NCBI GenBank assembly: GCA_023853785.1
Contig: JAJIRX010000906.1
Span: forward strand, 286,909 to 350,908
DNA from: Psilocybe azurescens
Lineage: Eukaryota > Basidiomycota > Agaricomycetes > Agaricales > Agrocybaceae
Direction: 5' to 3'
DNA: 64,000 nucleotides
Positions 46,229 through 57,865 of the stretch are shown one piece after another. Made by a program: the position numbers and the translations under genes. The stretch's first letter is position 1; the number at the start of each line of letters is the position of its first letter. Under the pieces are notes generated by a model that saw nothing but the letters and a program-made list of their open reading frames with translations, made no database searches and was not told the DNA's origin.

Positions 46229-46443
46229 TAGTATATAGTTTTTAATATATTATATTACATTGTCACATAAATTTAAGCTAAGATTAAAGTATTCCAGTTG
46301 GAATCCAATTGGATTCCATTCCATGTGAAAATAAAGTTGGACTTAGTGAAATTCACAAAGTCAGATAATAATGTAGTATATAGTTTACAATATATTATAT
46401 TACATTGTTACATGAATTAAAGATAAGATTGCAGTATTATTCT
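46229..46443 (+). repeat. Pair of ~73-bp direct repeats
   Basis: ATGTAGTATATAGTTT-type sequence at 46229-46303 and again at 46371-46443, about 140 bp apart, inside the nested element. Confidence 0.55.
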
Positions 46444-46567
46444 AGTGACCTAGCTTCCTTAATATGGCTCCCAAAGCTTCCAAGAACACTGCTACTGTCC
46501 CTAACTCCTCTCCCAAGTCTGCAATTAAACCAGCGACAGTCCACTGGACATCCACTGGACATCCACT

Positions 46568-46864
46568 GGACTCCACTGGACAGAGCACTCTTGGATCTGG
46601 TCTAATTAAGTGCTGAGAGTCCAGTGGAAGTCCAGTGGAAGTCCAACGGACTGGACAGTCCGGCCAGTCCACCTGTTTTCTGTCTTGAAGTGACTTGACC
46701 GGACTTTGACCAGAATTTGGCCGGACTCTGACTGGACTGATACCGGAATTTTGTCAAGTCCAATGGAATCCGTTGGACATCCAATGGACTGTCCATTGGA
46801 ATTGGCTGGGTCCGGTGAAAGTCCGTTGGAGTCCAACAGAATATGGGGGCACTGTAAAGTACAC
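46568..46864 (+). repeat. TCCA-n-TGGA repeat element, copy 2
   Basis: Right subterminal part of the nested element, near-identical to 33858-34157. It is preceded at 46535-46567 by further TCCACTGGACA units. Confidence 0.75.
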
Positions 46865-47945
46865 AGATTGCGAGGTGATGGAAAACTGTTATATAGGCTT
46901 CTCCAACCAGGACTATCTTGAATGTCGCACATAACACCATCTACTGGAAGAGGATGATCCAAGTTCTTTCAAAAGGTTTTTCAAGACTGATTTCAATAAT
47001 TTCCGGGATAAGAAAAATTTAAGCCATGATTGGAATGACTGAGTAGTATAAAATGTTTGAGGTACTGATTTAGGACCTTTAGCAGTATTCTTGGTATCAA
47101 ATAATGCAGCATTGCATGCATTCTGAGATCTAGGTGATTTTTTCCAAGTACATCGCAATGGAATAGCAGTCCCAGAATGATATAAATAAACGCATTTTGG
47201 ACAGCATATAGTTTGTGTAAGCTCTGGATCAATGCAATATTTCTGGTATGCAGATCAGACATCACGAGGAATTGTAATTTTCTCAAAAGAAACTTTAATC
47301 CCAGATGAATCCAGAGCAACCTTGATGAGAGTAAGAATCATTGACAGAAAGAGCTGCATGACCTGCAAAATCTGATTTGCCACAGAGCAGCTCACACGTG
47401 CATGAGTATGAAGCCAAACAGAAAAAGACAGATCATTTTCACCAGAAGTGCAACTGGGAGATTGATGTTGGCTGTTATTATGATAATAAACCATTAATTC
47501 AAGGCACAAAAAATACCAATATCCTATCTTTCTTCTGAGAATTGGGTTGCAGTAAATGATTGCTCCTATAATTGTCAATTTCTGGCTCTGAGTCAGGTGA
47601 CTCAGCTGCTCTGATCTGATCAGCTTTTTCATGTCTGAGGTGGGTTCTGTCTAGAATAAGCTGTCCTGGTTGTAGAACCCTATTGATGTTGATAGTCTTC
47701 TCTCTGCACAGTGTGCAGACACATATAACACTGGACATGATTGCATGGGGAGGGAAAAGAATCAATCATAGCAGAAATCTATAATCTTATAATTATTCTT
47801 TTACCGAGGTCTGGCATCCATTTTGGCATTCCAATTGTTCTCACCTAAATGGGACCTAATTTATAATAAATAACTTTTAAGGCTATTGAGATATTACATA
47901 ATTTTACTTTTACAGGGTGAGTTCTACCATCGCACAACTGTCGCA

Positions 47946-47996
47946 CAAGGGGTCAGACCCGGTTGATTGTCGACTGGGCTGGACTTTGCCCCGGTG
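47946..47996 (-). repeat. Right terminal inverted repeat of the CACTA-like element
   Basis: Complement of the left repeat, ending CCCCGGTG next to the TGA target duplication. Confidence 0.85.
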
Positions 47997-48085
47997 TGAT
48001 ACAGGGTAGATTACATAAGCAGTGTACAGTAGATGTATGATATAAAATAGATCATATAAGCAGTGCATAGTAGGTGTATGATAGC
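47997..48085 (+). repeat. Degenerate ~40-bp tandem repeat, right of the CACTA insertion
   Basis: Continuation of the array seen at 38404-38503 (TGATACAGGGTAGATTACAT and ATAAGCAGTG units). Confidence 0.65.
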
Positions 48086-48867
48086 AGTGATAACTGTGTA
48101 AATCTATTTTTATTCAGCCCAAAGGTGTGGGAAATTGTTTTTACTCAGCTTCAAGCTGTGGGAATTCCACTTTACTACTGTATTGGCTATAAATAACTCT
48201 ATTCCCCTTCATTCCCCTCCATTCCCCTCTATTCCTCTCCAATTCCTTCATTCCCTCTTCAATCCCCTCTATTCCTCTCTATTCCCTCTATTCCCTCTAT
48301 TCCCTTCACTCCCTTTCTCAATCCCTCCAGTCCTAGGGAATATGTGGGGGAGTGAGAAGTACTGTTAAAATACACGGAATATAATTAAGTGCCGTCACTT
48401 TATCATTAAAAGAAAATCTACATAAACAGAAATAATATAAACAGTAGTATACAATAGTAGGAAAAGTATATAAACCATAGGATAATAGCTCCAGAACTCC
48501 CAGTGAAAATTAGCATTTAGTTCAGCAGTCTTCCTGTGTGAAGAAACATTGCCAATAGCTCAACAACTAATTGATTAGTTGTGTATTACTTACATTCTCA
48601 TCTTGTTCACACATATTAAAACATAGTTGTAGAGCTACATAACTAGCTATACAACTATTGAAGCAAGTATTATATTCTACAACCCCATAGATGACTAACG
48701 GAGTTAGCCACCATTGTGAGACAAAGTCTCAAACTCAAACTGCTATTCGCCATCACACCATATATGCAGCAAATCTTTGTCTCACTCAGCAGTCTTAGTA
48801 ATGGATGACTGAGCTGTGCTATGAATAGACTGGTTCTATTCATTAGCATGGTACTTGTTTTCTATTT
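48086..48867. other. AT-rich sequence with CCTCTATT microsatellite
   Basis: A TATA-like CTATAAATAA near 48189 is followed by imperfect ATTCCCCTCTATTCC repeats (48205-48325). GGGAATATGTGGGGGA near 48336 resembles the TIR end of the TCCA-n-TGGA elements. No gene seen. Confidence 0.45.
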
Positions 48868-49752
48868 TGGCTCCTTTTCTATTGTCTGACACTTTCATAT
48901 GATTTATCTTTTCTTTCTTTTGTCATTCTTGCTTACTGTATTTACTCAGCTTCGCTTTTTTCTTACTCATGTCACTTCGCTTTTCATAATCCTGCTTATA
49001 ATTCTTACTCATCCTATGTTACTTACTTACTCATCCTTCTATTTTTCACTCCTAAACTCTGTCAGCCTTCAATCTATTGTATGTAGTCAGCAGATTGATC
49101 TATTACTATGCTCTCCAGTATATAAACTATGTATCTAGTTTTCATCTTCATCCATTGTTCTAGTCACCTTTATCCGTCTCACTGCTCTGTTTGATTTTTT
49201 GGTTCAAGAATATCACTTAGGTCATCACCTTTAATTTCCCTAGTCATCCCTCATTCACCTCACTGTTCTGTTTGAGGTTTGGATCAGGAACATCACACAA
49301 TCCTTCACCTTCTATCACTCCAGGCTGCTCTAGTCATTACTCTATTACCATGCCTTACTTCTGGCTTTGTAGAAGCTGTGGACTTGATTGAAGTGCACTA
49401 GGATCAAGACTACATTCTCACTCCTGCTCCTGTATCCATCCCTACAATTTATCTAGTCATTTGGCCTCTCTGCAGTCATCTCCCTTCATTCACACCATTT
49501 TACCCCAACCAAGTCAGGTATTCTCCTCTCAGTAAACACTTGAGGGCATTTTATATCCCTCATCCATTTATCCTCTTTCAGATGTCCCTGCCCTCCTCAG
49601 ACCACATGCACCTTCACAACCTAGTGGCCAAGCCAGCCCTCACTTTAACTCAACAGGGAGAGAGTTGTCTTATCTAGTCTAGACCATTTTTCTCTGGTTT
49701 TGTGTTTTGGTTTTTGATTTCTATATCAAATCACACGCTATGTAGTTCAGTG
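48868..49752 (+). mobile_element. LTR-like sequence, internally deleted copy
   Basis: Matches 59261-60539 in inverted orientation from TCCTTTTCTATTGTCTGACA to TATGTAGTTCAG. Copy is about 0.9 kb against about 1.3 kb, so it has an internal deletion. A TATATAAAC near 49120 resembles an LTR promoter. Confidence 0.6.
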
Positions 49753-49974
49753 TGCATCATATATGCCTGTGAAATTTTCACCCCACAGACTGAACAAAAT
49801 TCAAAAATGTATTCATAGAGAGGCTTTGCTCCCATGTATATTTGACTATTGTTTTATTCAATTGTTATTTCATAGAGTTTATTTCCATTTACTGTAGCCT
49901 TTTATTTTTGCAATTGATATTAATATTAATAACTAATGATCATACTTCAGATATTGTGTTAATTATTGCATCCA
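49753..49974. other. AT-rich filler, nothing recognised
   Basis: No gene; a GAGAGGCTTTGCTCCCAT near 49815 weakly resembles the left TIR of the TCCA-n-TGGA elements. Confidence 0.35.
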
Positions 49975-50262
49975 GTGGACTCCAGTGGATCCAACTGGAC
50001 TGTGCTAATAAATATATTATTTGTTGTTGTTCAGTGAATATTTAAGCCCAAGTCCACTGGACTCCACTGGACTCCACTGGACTTGACTGAACTCATAATC
50101 CACTGGACTGAGGCTGGACTGAAAATTTGGCAGGAGTCCAGTGCAAGTCCAGTCCAGTGGACTAGACAATCTGTCAGCCAGTTTGGCTGGGCAGAGAGTC
50201 CACTGGATTCCACTGGAATTCACTAGAGTCTATATGGATTATGTGGGGAAAGGAAAGACCTC
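49975..50262. repeat. TCCA-n-TGGA repeat element, diverged copy
   Basis: Runs of TCCAGTGGA and TCCACTGGA words, ending ATGTGGGGAAAGGAAAGACC then TC, which matches the complement of the GAGGTCTTT terminal repeat. Confidence 0.6.
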
Positions 50263-50307
50263 TAAAAAAAATCCAAATAAAAGAGATTATATTCAGGGTT
50301 AATGATA

Positions 50308-50965
50308 AGGAATGGTTTCAGGAGTGATCCTGACTCTAGGATGCCTGGGGTAGAGCAAGACACAATACCAGCAGTAGATAGCCAACAAGAGCGGGGGATG
50401 GCCAAGTCCAGCAGCTGAGACCAGCAGTACCAGCTCTCTCTAGTTCTTGCATACTCAATGCCTTTTGTAATGTGGCCTAGGTCCTGGATGGGAGCACTGA
50501 GTCAAACACTAAAGCCTGTGGTGAACAGGCCCCACTGAAATAGTCTACTACCCAGCAAATCCAAACAACCAAGAGCCAGGTGGATAATTGGCCCATGCCA
50601 ATCAAGACCACTAAACAAGAGACCCTCACAATGCCCAACGTCAGTTGAATTAGCCAACACTGGCGGGGGCCAAACAGAAGGTGAACACTTTTGGATTCAC
50701 CTCCAAAAATAAGTAAAGATAGCACAACATAGTCAGCTGCCTAAGCTCGCATGCCTTGGGAGGACAATAAGTCTTCTTACAAGTCAGGATATGCATGTGG
50801 GTGTCCCAGAGCCACCCACATGGGTGGAAGCAGAGGTTTTGAGGAGGATGATGGGGTTGCAGACAAGGAATTTGAAGCTGCTCACAGAGAGCACCAAATA
50901 AACAGTTGTCTAAGACATTCAGGTTCTGGTAGATCACAATCAATGTGCTTGTGAAAGTCACTCTC
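50308..50965 (-). mobile_element. LINE 3' region fragment, old copy
   Basis: Colinear on the minus strand with 58130-58640, but CpG-depleted. Confidence 0.65.
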
Positions 50966-51499
50966 AGACACCAAACTGTTGGGTTGGGCTAGGAAAATAA
51001 ATAAAATAAAATTTCTACAACACAAACATGTGAACATACTGATAACCCTGGTAGCTTGATATAAAAGAACTGGTCAGTTTCCCTTTTACACCAACAGAGC
51101 TTTTCTGTCAATGTCCAGTTGCCCTCCTACTCACTTCTTGTGTCTGCAAATAGTCATTTGTGATGATGAGTAGTGACAGATTAATGGTTGAGTACACTCA
51201 TGATTGACGACAAAGCTGATCAACCTCATTATTCACTACAACTGCAAAAAAAAACATTCAGCATTTTTACATGTTCCATGGTGCTCACAAACATGTATAC
51301 TTGCACTTGTTTGACAGGCCCTTGGCCTATTGCATGCCAATAAGTTAGCTTAAATATAGAATTATTTATATATTTTGAGAGCAACATGTGCTTCCTTCTT
51401 GGCTCTTTTCATGGACACTGCATTCATGAATGGATTTGACATTTTGAGGTCATTCTATGATGACACCAGATGACTGCTCTGCCATGCACAAAACACCTA
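50966..51499. other. AT-rich, nothing recognised
   Basis: No coding or structural feature noticed. Confidence 0.4.
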
Positions 51500-52640
51500 T
51501 AATAAACTGAAAAAACAATGGAGGAACCTAAAACTTGAAGGTGTGGAGTGCAGAGGGAAGTTGTCTTTGAGGCTCTGAGGGTGCAAGACTGGTTTCTGGG
51601 AGCTATACCAGATGGAACTTACTAGGTGTGGTGAGGTGTGGTGATATATGACAAGGTGCAAAGCTCTGAAAATGAGGTACAATGTTTGAGAACAAGATGC
51701 AAAGCTGTATAAACAAGGTGCAAGATTTGTGAATGAGGTCTGAAGCTCTAAAAACAAGATACAAAGGTGCAAGAACTATATCTGAGAGTGTGAAAAACTT
51801 TTTCAATGTAGATAGAGTATATTCTTTATACTACAAATATTGAATGATGAATAAAGGCATAGTCTGCTATAAATAAGGAGGTGAAAAAGCAACACACAAA
51901 GAACTGAATGCAAAATATAAACTTCTGCATAAAGAATCAAAAAGCAGCAGTGATCATGAAACAAAGGAAACTAATAATGAAGATGAATAAATGTCTGCAA
52001 ACCATAGAAAGACATCACAAGGTACTCTGAAAATGCAAAGATGATCAATGAAAAAGGTAAAGAACATGATAGAACCTATAGAAAAGCCGTCCTGATGCTC
52101 CAGACCTTTCTTGCAAATGAACTAAATGCTGGAATGAGTTGCAGATTCCTATCTTGAGCTTCAACAGAGTGTAGGATATGTATAGCATAGCCTTGCAGCT
52201 AATTCAAACATTGTACAAACTTGGAAACTGATGGATCAGCATGTGACCAAAGAAGACAATCCACAGTAAACCCAAATAGATACAAGGTGCACAAAGTGAA
52301 AGCCAACTTTCTGGGGCATGGAACAGGCTGAATTATCAATGATGATGAGGTGTGAAGAGGTTCAATGAGGTTCAATGAGGTTCTAAGAGGTGCAAAGCTG
52401 TCAGAACAATGTATACTAAAGGAGAGGATGATTAGAGGTTTGGAGGTGTAAAAATAGGTGTAAAAGCTTTGTAAAATGCTGAGAACAAATGTAGAAGGTA
52501 AAGGAATAAGCTGGAATAAGGTCCAAAGAGGTGCAGAGTTGAGGAAACAGGTGCAAAGCTAAGGAAAAAGTGCAAAGTCTGTGGAAGCTGCTGGATATGT
52601 CATTGGAGGTGCAGAGTATTTTGAAGCTGTAAAATTGCAA
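51500..52640. repeat. Degenerate GAGGTGCAAAGCT-type repeat region
   Basis: Words such as AGGTGCAAAGCT and GAGGTTCAATGAGG recur irregularly at 51560-51780 and 52340-52630. Unit length about 11-20 nt; no ORF of note. Confidence 0.5.
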
Positions 52641-52959
52641 ATTCCAGGGCCAGAGAGCTGCAGTGCTCATCATCACTGTGTGCAACAATGCCAGAAGAAG
52701 TTGGGGAGAACTGTCCTTGCTCCCAACGTCTCACATATTTAGGGTTACATATTGTGACAGAAGTAACTTTGTGACAATCCAGTTTGTTCTCACACCATTC
52801 TGCTTATCATTTCTCTTTTATTTTATCTTTGTATTTCAACTCCATTCCATTCTGTCATCCAACACACAAGTTTCCCTCTCCATCCTTTGTCCCTATCTTA
52901 CTATCCTTTTCTATCTGGCTTATCTCCTGTGAGGTTGTTTTTGTAGATAGGTCCTACTT

Positions 52960-53180
52960 TTCTTATTCTGCATTGAGATTGGCATTATATCCCTACAGTA
53001 GCTACCCTGTTATGTGTTCTGCTATGGTCATTTTTGTAGGCTTCAGTGTTTCCAATGGATTCTTAGTAGTTTTGGAAAACAGTCTCTTAGTAGCTACCTG
53101 ATTGGGCATTTGTACTTAGCAACTGGACTGCTTTTGTGCACCAGTATACAAATTGATGATTTTTGTTTTTTTAAAAAAAA
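52960..53180 (+). mobile_element. 5'-truncated LINE 3' end, old copy
   Basis: Matches 62945-63168 and ends ATACAAATTGATGATTTTTG plus an A-run. Essentially all CpG sites of the young copy are TG or CA here. Confidence 0.7.
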
Positions 53181-53225
53181 GGTAGAAGATTGGCCCCAGG
53201 TTCACAAAAGGAGCCCATTGCAAGC

Positions 53226-54553
53226 CTAATTCTGATGCAGTGTTGAGGAGCTGAGTGGCAACTCCTGGATGGCCACAGTGGCCTTCATCCCATTTCTGGA
53301 AATGAATGTTAAAATTGCCCTCTGTCTACACAGAGGGCAGGAGTGAGCTGCCTCCTCTGCAAGGAGGAGAGCAGCCATATGAGTGTTATCAGAATAGGTG
53401 TTCATAAGGATGTAGCTCTGTCCATTAGTGAACAGACTGAGAGTGAGTACATCATGATAATCAATAAGATTGCAACACATGAATGGGCAAAACTCTTTCA
53501 AGTGGTTAGACACATAGACCATAACCCTTGGGCAAGTATTGGGCTCAGGAGTATGCACCATAGGCAACCACAAAGGGTGCAGAGGCAAGCCAATAATGTC
53601 ATTGCCTGACTTATGAGAAGTAGATGGTGTAGTGTGTACAAACCTCCATGGAGGTTCTTGAATAAAAACAATATTGTATGTTAATACAATATTTTTGAGT
53701 ATAGTCTCTGTGCTTAGGCTGGACTTTGCACAGTTGAAACTCAGTATTCTAACTGGAAGATCCTGGACAGTTTGACTCATCCTAATGACCAGTGGTTAGA
53801 GAGTGCACAAAGGAATTTGCTCATATCTGATGATATTTCTCAACAGCCCAGAGAGGATCAAACCTGTGACTCCAGAACATGCAAGTATGCTCATAGGCAC
53901 TGTGATTCTTTCTACAGTTCAGACAGTGAAAGTGTGAGGGCATGGCTCCCCCATCAGCATCAGAGCCTGTGGGGGTTTGCTTTTGGATTACTCTTGCAGC
54001 AAGGTGCAACAGTACAATGCTTCTCTAACTTGTGAGGACTGGAGCATTGAGGGCATTTGGTGGCAAGTGCATGACAGCAACCAATGGGATGTCCCTGCTT
54101 CCAACACCAAGTGCAGAGGAGGATGCCAGAACTCTTGGAGCAAGCCCATATCCAGGGGGAACAACCCCTGAACATGAGCTGCTTGTCAATAAGCTGGCAG
54201 GTGCAGGCACTGGAGGCAGTGTTCCAAATATCAAAGTAAGCAACAGCAGTGGTACTTGTCTTGGAGTTATGGACTATGCAATGGTTGCTGAACAGAATGT
54301 GGGATGAGGACTAAAGAGAGAAGGCCTTGAGAGCCAAGGCAACTTCCTCTCTTGGTGAGATGATCAAGGTCCATCTTGGTATCTTTAAATTGAGAACGTC
54401 AACAACTTGTAAAAACAACTTGGATGTGGGTATGCCAATCCATGGTGTAAACTTGTAGCAGTGTTGAAAGTGAACAATGACTGTGTCATAAATGATATTT
54501 ATATCACATTCACTGGGAACCTTGTTGGTTGGTAGAGAGTACCCATCATACAT
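53226..54553 (-). pseudogene. LINE ORF1 and endonuclease fragment
   Basis: Minus strand: an ORF1-like segment (54311-54553), zinc-knuckle text (CTWCWKQGHPIGC with CPQCSSPHKLEKHC; CLNCRKNHSAYEHTC) near 53850-54180, then the start of an apurinic-type endonuclease domain (ILSFNCAKSSLSTE, IVFIQEPPWRF; 53226-53780). The knuckle frames are separated by stops. The element is cut before RT. CpG-poor. Confidence 0.7.
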
Positions 54554-54562
54554 AGGAGGAGG

Positions 54563-54790
54563 TCTTTACACTTCCTACAGGTACCAATCAGAACTAGTCA
54601 GATTCTGATCAGTTCCGACTGGAATTTTATTTGGCAGTGTCCCTGCCAAATTAGCAGGAAAATGTCCAAATTTTTCTGACAAGATTCTGATTGGAACAAC
54701 CAGTACCGACTGGTTCCACCATTACCAAGTCTGACCAAAGTCTGATCAGAATCTGACCAGAAACCAACCAGAATCCAAGTGGAATTTATC
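54563..54790. repeat. Related TIR/quasi-palindromic repeat element, diverged
   Basis: Begins GAGGTCTTTACAC like the nested element, then repeats of TCTGATCAGA and AGTACCGACTGG words. It truncates the Copia reverse transcriptase right after LQPEGFH. Confidence 0.55.
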
Positions 54791-57700
54791 AAATTTGAAA
54801 CCCAATGAAATCCCTCAGGTTGCAGCATGTAAATGTCCTCATCAAGGTCACCTTTAGTGAATGCAGCTGTAATGTCTACAGAACGCAATTTCAAGTCTCC
54901 AAAAGCTGCTAAAGCTACAGTCAACCGGAATGCGCTAGAACAGAATGTTGGAGCAAAGACCTCATGGTAGTCAATGCCAGGACGCTGACTGAAGCCTTTG
55001 GCAACAATACAAGCCTTGTAATGCTCTATTGTTCCATCTGCATTCCATTTGATCTTAAAGACCCAACCAGACCCAATAGCCTTTTGACCAGGTGGGAGCT
55101 CAACTCGCTCCTATGTTAGATTATGCTGCAATAGATTGAATTCTGTAGTAGCAGCTTCTTCCCACATGTGTGCATCATTGCCTTTCATAGCCTGCTTGTA
55201 TGTGCAAGGGTCAGCACCTGAAGCAAGACCTGCAAACTGCACTTCCTCAAATCCAGGATCATTAGCATCATCTGGTTCAGGTGGATGATCAACTTTCCAC
55301 CATTCACCAGGTTGCTTAGTAGGACATGTAGAGCGTCGTAGCAATGCAGGATCAACTGGAGCACGTTGGTGTTGACAATGTGGAGGATTAGGAGGTGATG
55401 GAACAGCTTGTTGCTGTGGCAGTTCAGCTGGCTGTTCAGGATCTGCAATTGGTGCATCAGGCTCATCAATGTGCAATGACGTTGTAAAGGCATTATCATC
55501 ATCATCAAAATCAAAGCCATACTCCCCCCTCAACATTGGGAGAGTGCACATCAGCAGTAGTAGTGGGAAGGAGGTCAATTTTAGGCATAGGCCCAGTAGA
55601 CAAGCCAGGAAAGCATCTTTCACCAAAATCAGCTCTTTCAGAGATAATGTACTTTTGGTGACTGGGTTGTAGAATTCCCAGCCCTTGTACCCAGCAGGGT
55701 AACCAACAAAGATGCATTTCTCCATATGAGACTGTAATGACTTGCGCTTATCTCCCTGAATGTAAACATATGCAAGGCATCCCCAAACCCTCAGATGACT
55801 GACATCAGGTTTGTGCTTGTTCCAGCCCTCATATGGTGTCTTATCTGGCAGAGGAGCTGTAGAACGCGATTCCACACATGTATATACGCAGCAATACAGC
55901 GACCCCAAAACGAAGGTGGTAAACGTGATTCATTCATCATGGATGTGATATGTTCAGCCATGGTGCAATTTGCACGTTCTGCAACTCCATTCTGTTGTGG
56001 ACAATTACGCGTAGTATAACAACGCTCAATGCCACACTGGTCAGTGAATCTGATAAATGCGTTGGACATGTATTCTCCAGCTTTGTCATCCTGTAGAGCT
56101 TTCATCTTATAGCCTGTAATGTTCTCAGCCCAAGCTTTATATGTCTGGAATGCTTCCAAAGCTTGGCTTTTCCGCTTAAGCAGAACAGCTGCTCTATCCT
56201 TTGTGCAATCATCTATGAATGTAATCCAATAGCGATAGCCTTCAGGAGTAGGGGGTGAGATAGGGCCTTTGAGATCTGAGAATACAAGCTCTAAGGGTTA
56301 CTTGGATGTGCTTGGAGATGTGGGAAATGAATTGGAATGCATCTTGCCTGCTAAGCAAGATTCACATATGGGATCTGGCTGTTGCTTTGAATTAAGCTTA
56401 AGTCCAGTGACCATGTTTTCTTTCATCATATTGTGGACATCTGTATAGCTATGATGTGCAAAACGGCAATGCCACAGAGTAATATCAAGAGGTAGAGTGG
56501 AATTGGCTGAAACAAATGCAGACTCCGATATTGGGACCGTAGTACTGTTCAACAATGCACAGATGGATGTCTTAATATCAGCAGAGAACAGGTGAGCTGT
56601 CTTGCGATAGAAATTCATATGTTGGGCATCAATCGTGATGTTGAAGCCCTTGTGCTTTGTTAAATACAGAACGGACAACAGATTGTTACGGAGATCTGGT
56701 ACATGTAATACTCTTGTTAACTTGACACTTTGAGCCTTCTTTCCATTTACAACTGGTTCAAAGAACACAGTGCCCACTCCAGCAGAATAAATAACTCTTT
56801 CATCTGCTAACTTGATTGGTATGCGTGAGAGGCATAATTTTGTACCCAATTGCGATGAGGGGTCATATGAGAAGATGCCCCTGTGTCTGCAATCCAATCA
56901 TAGTCAGTGGAGTGTGTGGAAAAGAGGGAACATTGGTATTAAGAGCACTTGCATTTCCAGCAAATTCCATGTCTTTGGACTCTTTATCCTTACTAGTAGT
57001 CTCTTGAGCCTTATTTGCTCTGTTGCCTTTGCGAGCATTCTTAACACGCTCCTTAGCCTCCTTCTGTGCATTTATGAATTTGTGGCAATGTTCCATGACA
57101 TGGTTAGTCATATCGCAAAATGCACACTTTGGCTTGGAGGCAGATGGTATAGGAGTGGTTTGGAATGCAGTAGCAACTGCAGGCATATCAGAAGCGCGGC
57201 AACGATGTTGTATGTCCTCAGTGACAAAGGCCTGATGAATAGTAGCCTTGTCCATCTTGTACAAAAGGAGGAGTGACAATGCAAATGCATTGTACTTGTC
57301 TGGGAGAGCCCTAATCAATGTGAGAGATGCAAGCTCTTCATCTAACTTGGCCAAGTCAAAGTCCTTAGGCCTGAGTTGCTGAATGAACAAAACAGCTTGT
57401 TCTACTCTATTGATCACAGTTTGAAGGTTTTCACCTTCTTCCTTTTGGATAGAGAACAGATCATCATATGCATTGAATCTGTTGCCTGGCCACTTTGCTG
57501 ATGAACAGCTTTGAGGGCATCCCACATTTGAATGGGGTCATCCTTGACAGCCTCCACATGGATCTTCTGATCATTGTCCAAATGCAAGTAGATCATCCCA
57601 CAAGCTTTATCATGGTTCTCATGGTACAATTCAAGCACAGCGAGCTCCCCGGCAGTCGGGATGCCAGAGAGCGAAGGCTGTGTCTTAGCACCGCTGACTA

Positions 57701-57851
57701 TACACCATATCCCTTTAGATCGGAGATAGGCAGTCATGAGACTAGACCAAGTGTTATAATTGGTAGCATTCAAATGAGGGATTTGGAGATCATTTGGCAT
57801 ATTGTGAAATGTGGAGTGAGGTAATGTTGGATGGAGTTGTATGAGTGGCAA
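54790..57851 (-). pseudogene. Copia retrotransposon Gag-Pol, truncated in RT
   Basis: Minus strand in order: Gag (57851 down: LNATNYNTWSSLMTAYLRSK, MWDALKAVHQQSG), zinc knuckle CAFCDMTNHVMEHCHKF (about 57110), protease and GAG-pre-integrase (VLHVPDLRNNLLSV, LWHCRFAHHSYTDVHNM), integrase (DDKAGEYMSNAFIRF, CPQQNGVAERANCT, FWGRCIAAYIHVWNR), then LPDKTPYEGWNKHKPDVSHL and the start of RT (DITAAFTKGDLDEDIYMLQP). Protease-integrase-RT order defines Copia. It stops at 54790 where a repeat element sits. Several frameshifts and stops. No LTR found; the 5' side meets a LINE poly-T at about 57869. Confidence 0.8.
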
Positions 57852-57865
57852 GAGGTGTATAGATT

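Larger units (their letters stand above)
44674..46864. mobile_element. Non-autonomous DNA element with TIRs and 8-bp target duplication
   Basis: Left end GAGGTCTTTACACGGCCCCC and right end (complement) GTGTACTTTACAGTGCCCCC match at 17 of 22 positions when the next AT is included. AGATTGCG flanks both sides (44666-44673 and 46865-46872). Subterminal regions are TCCA-n-TGGA repeats. The centre holds a tRNA-like sequence, a CpG-rich minisatellite and a short MAPKASKNTATVPNSS-type start that may be a transposase remnant. An 8-bp duplication fits hAT-, P- or Zisupton-type transposases; which one mobilised it is unknown. Confidence 0.78.
42424..47738 (-). pseudogene. Tnp2-type CACTA transposase, split by a nested element
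   Basis: Minus-strand start near 47738 (MSSVICVCTLC) with an N-terminal Cys pair, then helical text (about 46920-47640). The nested element at 44674-46864 interrupts between SFPSPRNL and QFGLYVDWFNPFTNK; removing it and one 8-bp copy rejoins these in frame. Next come LYCLNLPPELHYRPENTF and FLGIKIPTF (44140-44640), an acidic stretch, LPTWAQHPPTNLGELSHGKL, FSEFPGERLNGLLQNIRTN (42863-44026) and a C-terminal IHYPGFKSCIVDI (about 42424-42700). This motif order is that of agaricomycete Tnp2/Plavaka-like transposases. Several introns are implied (for example near 44550-44610). The insertion inactivates this copy. Other stops were not exhaustively mapped. Confidence 0.7.
38504..47996. mobile_element. 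Complete-ended CACTA-like (Tnp2-type) DNA transposon, 9,493 bp
   Basis: Terminal inverted repeats at 38504-38554 and 47946-47996 start CACCGGGGCAAAGTCCAGCC and match at 49 of 51 positions. They are flanked by TGA on each side (38501-38503, 47997-47999), a 3-bp target duplication as in CACTA elements. The uninterrupted neighbouring repeat unit reads TATGATAC, which confirms that TGA was single before insertion. Cargo: an uncharacterised plus-strand gene (38786-40566), a hairpin array (40685-41985) and a convergent minus-strand Tnp2-like transposase (42424-47738) that is interrupted by a nested element (44674-46864). Confidence 0.85.
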
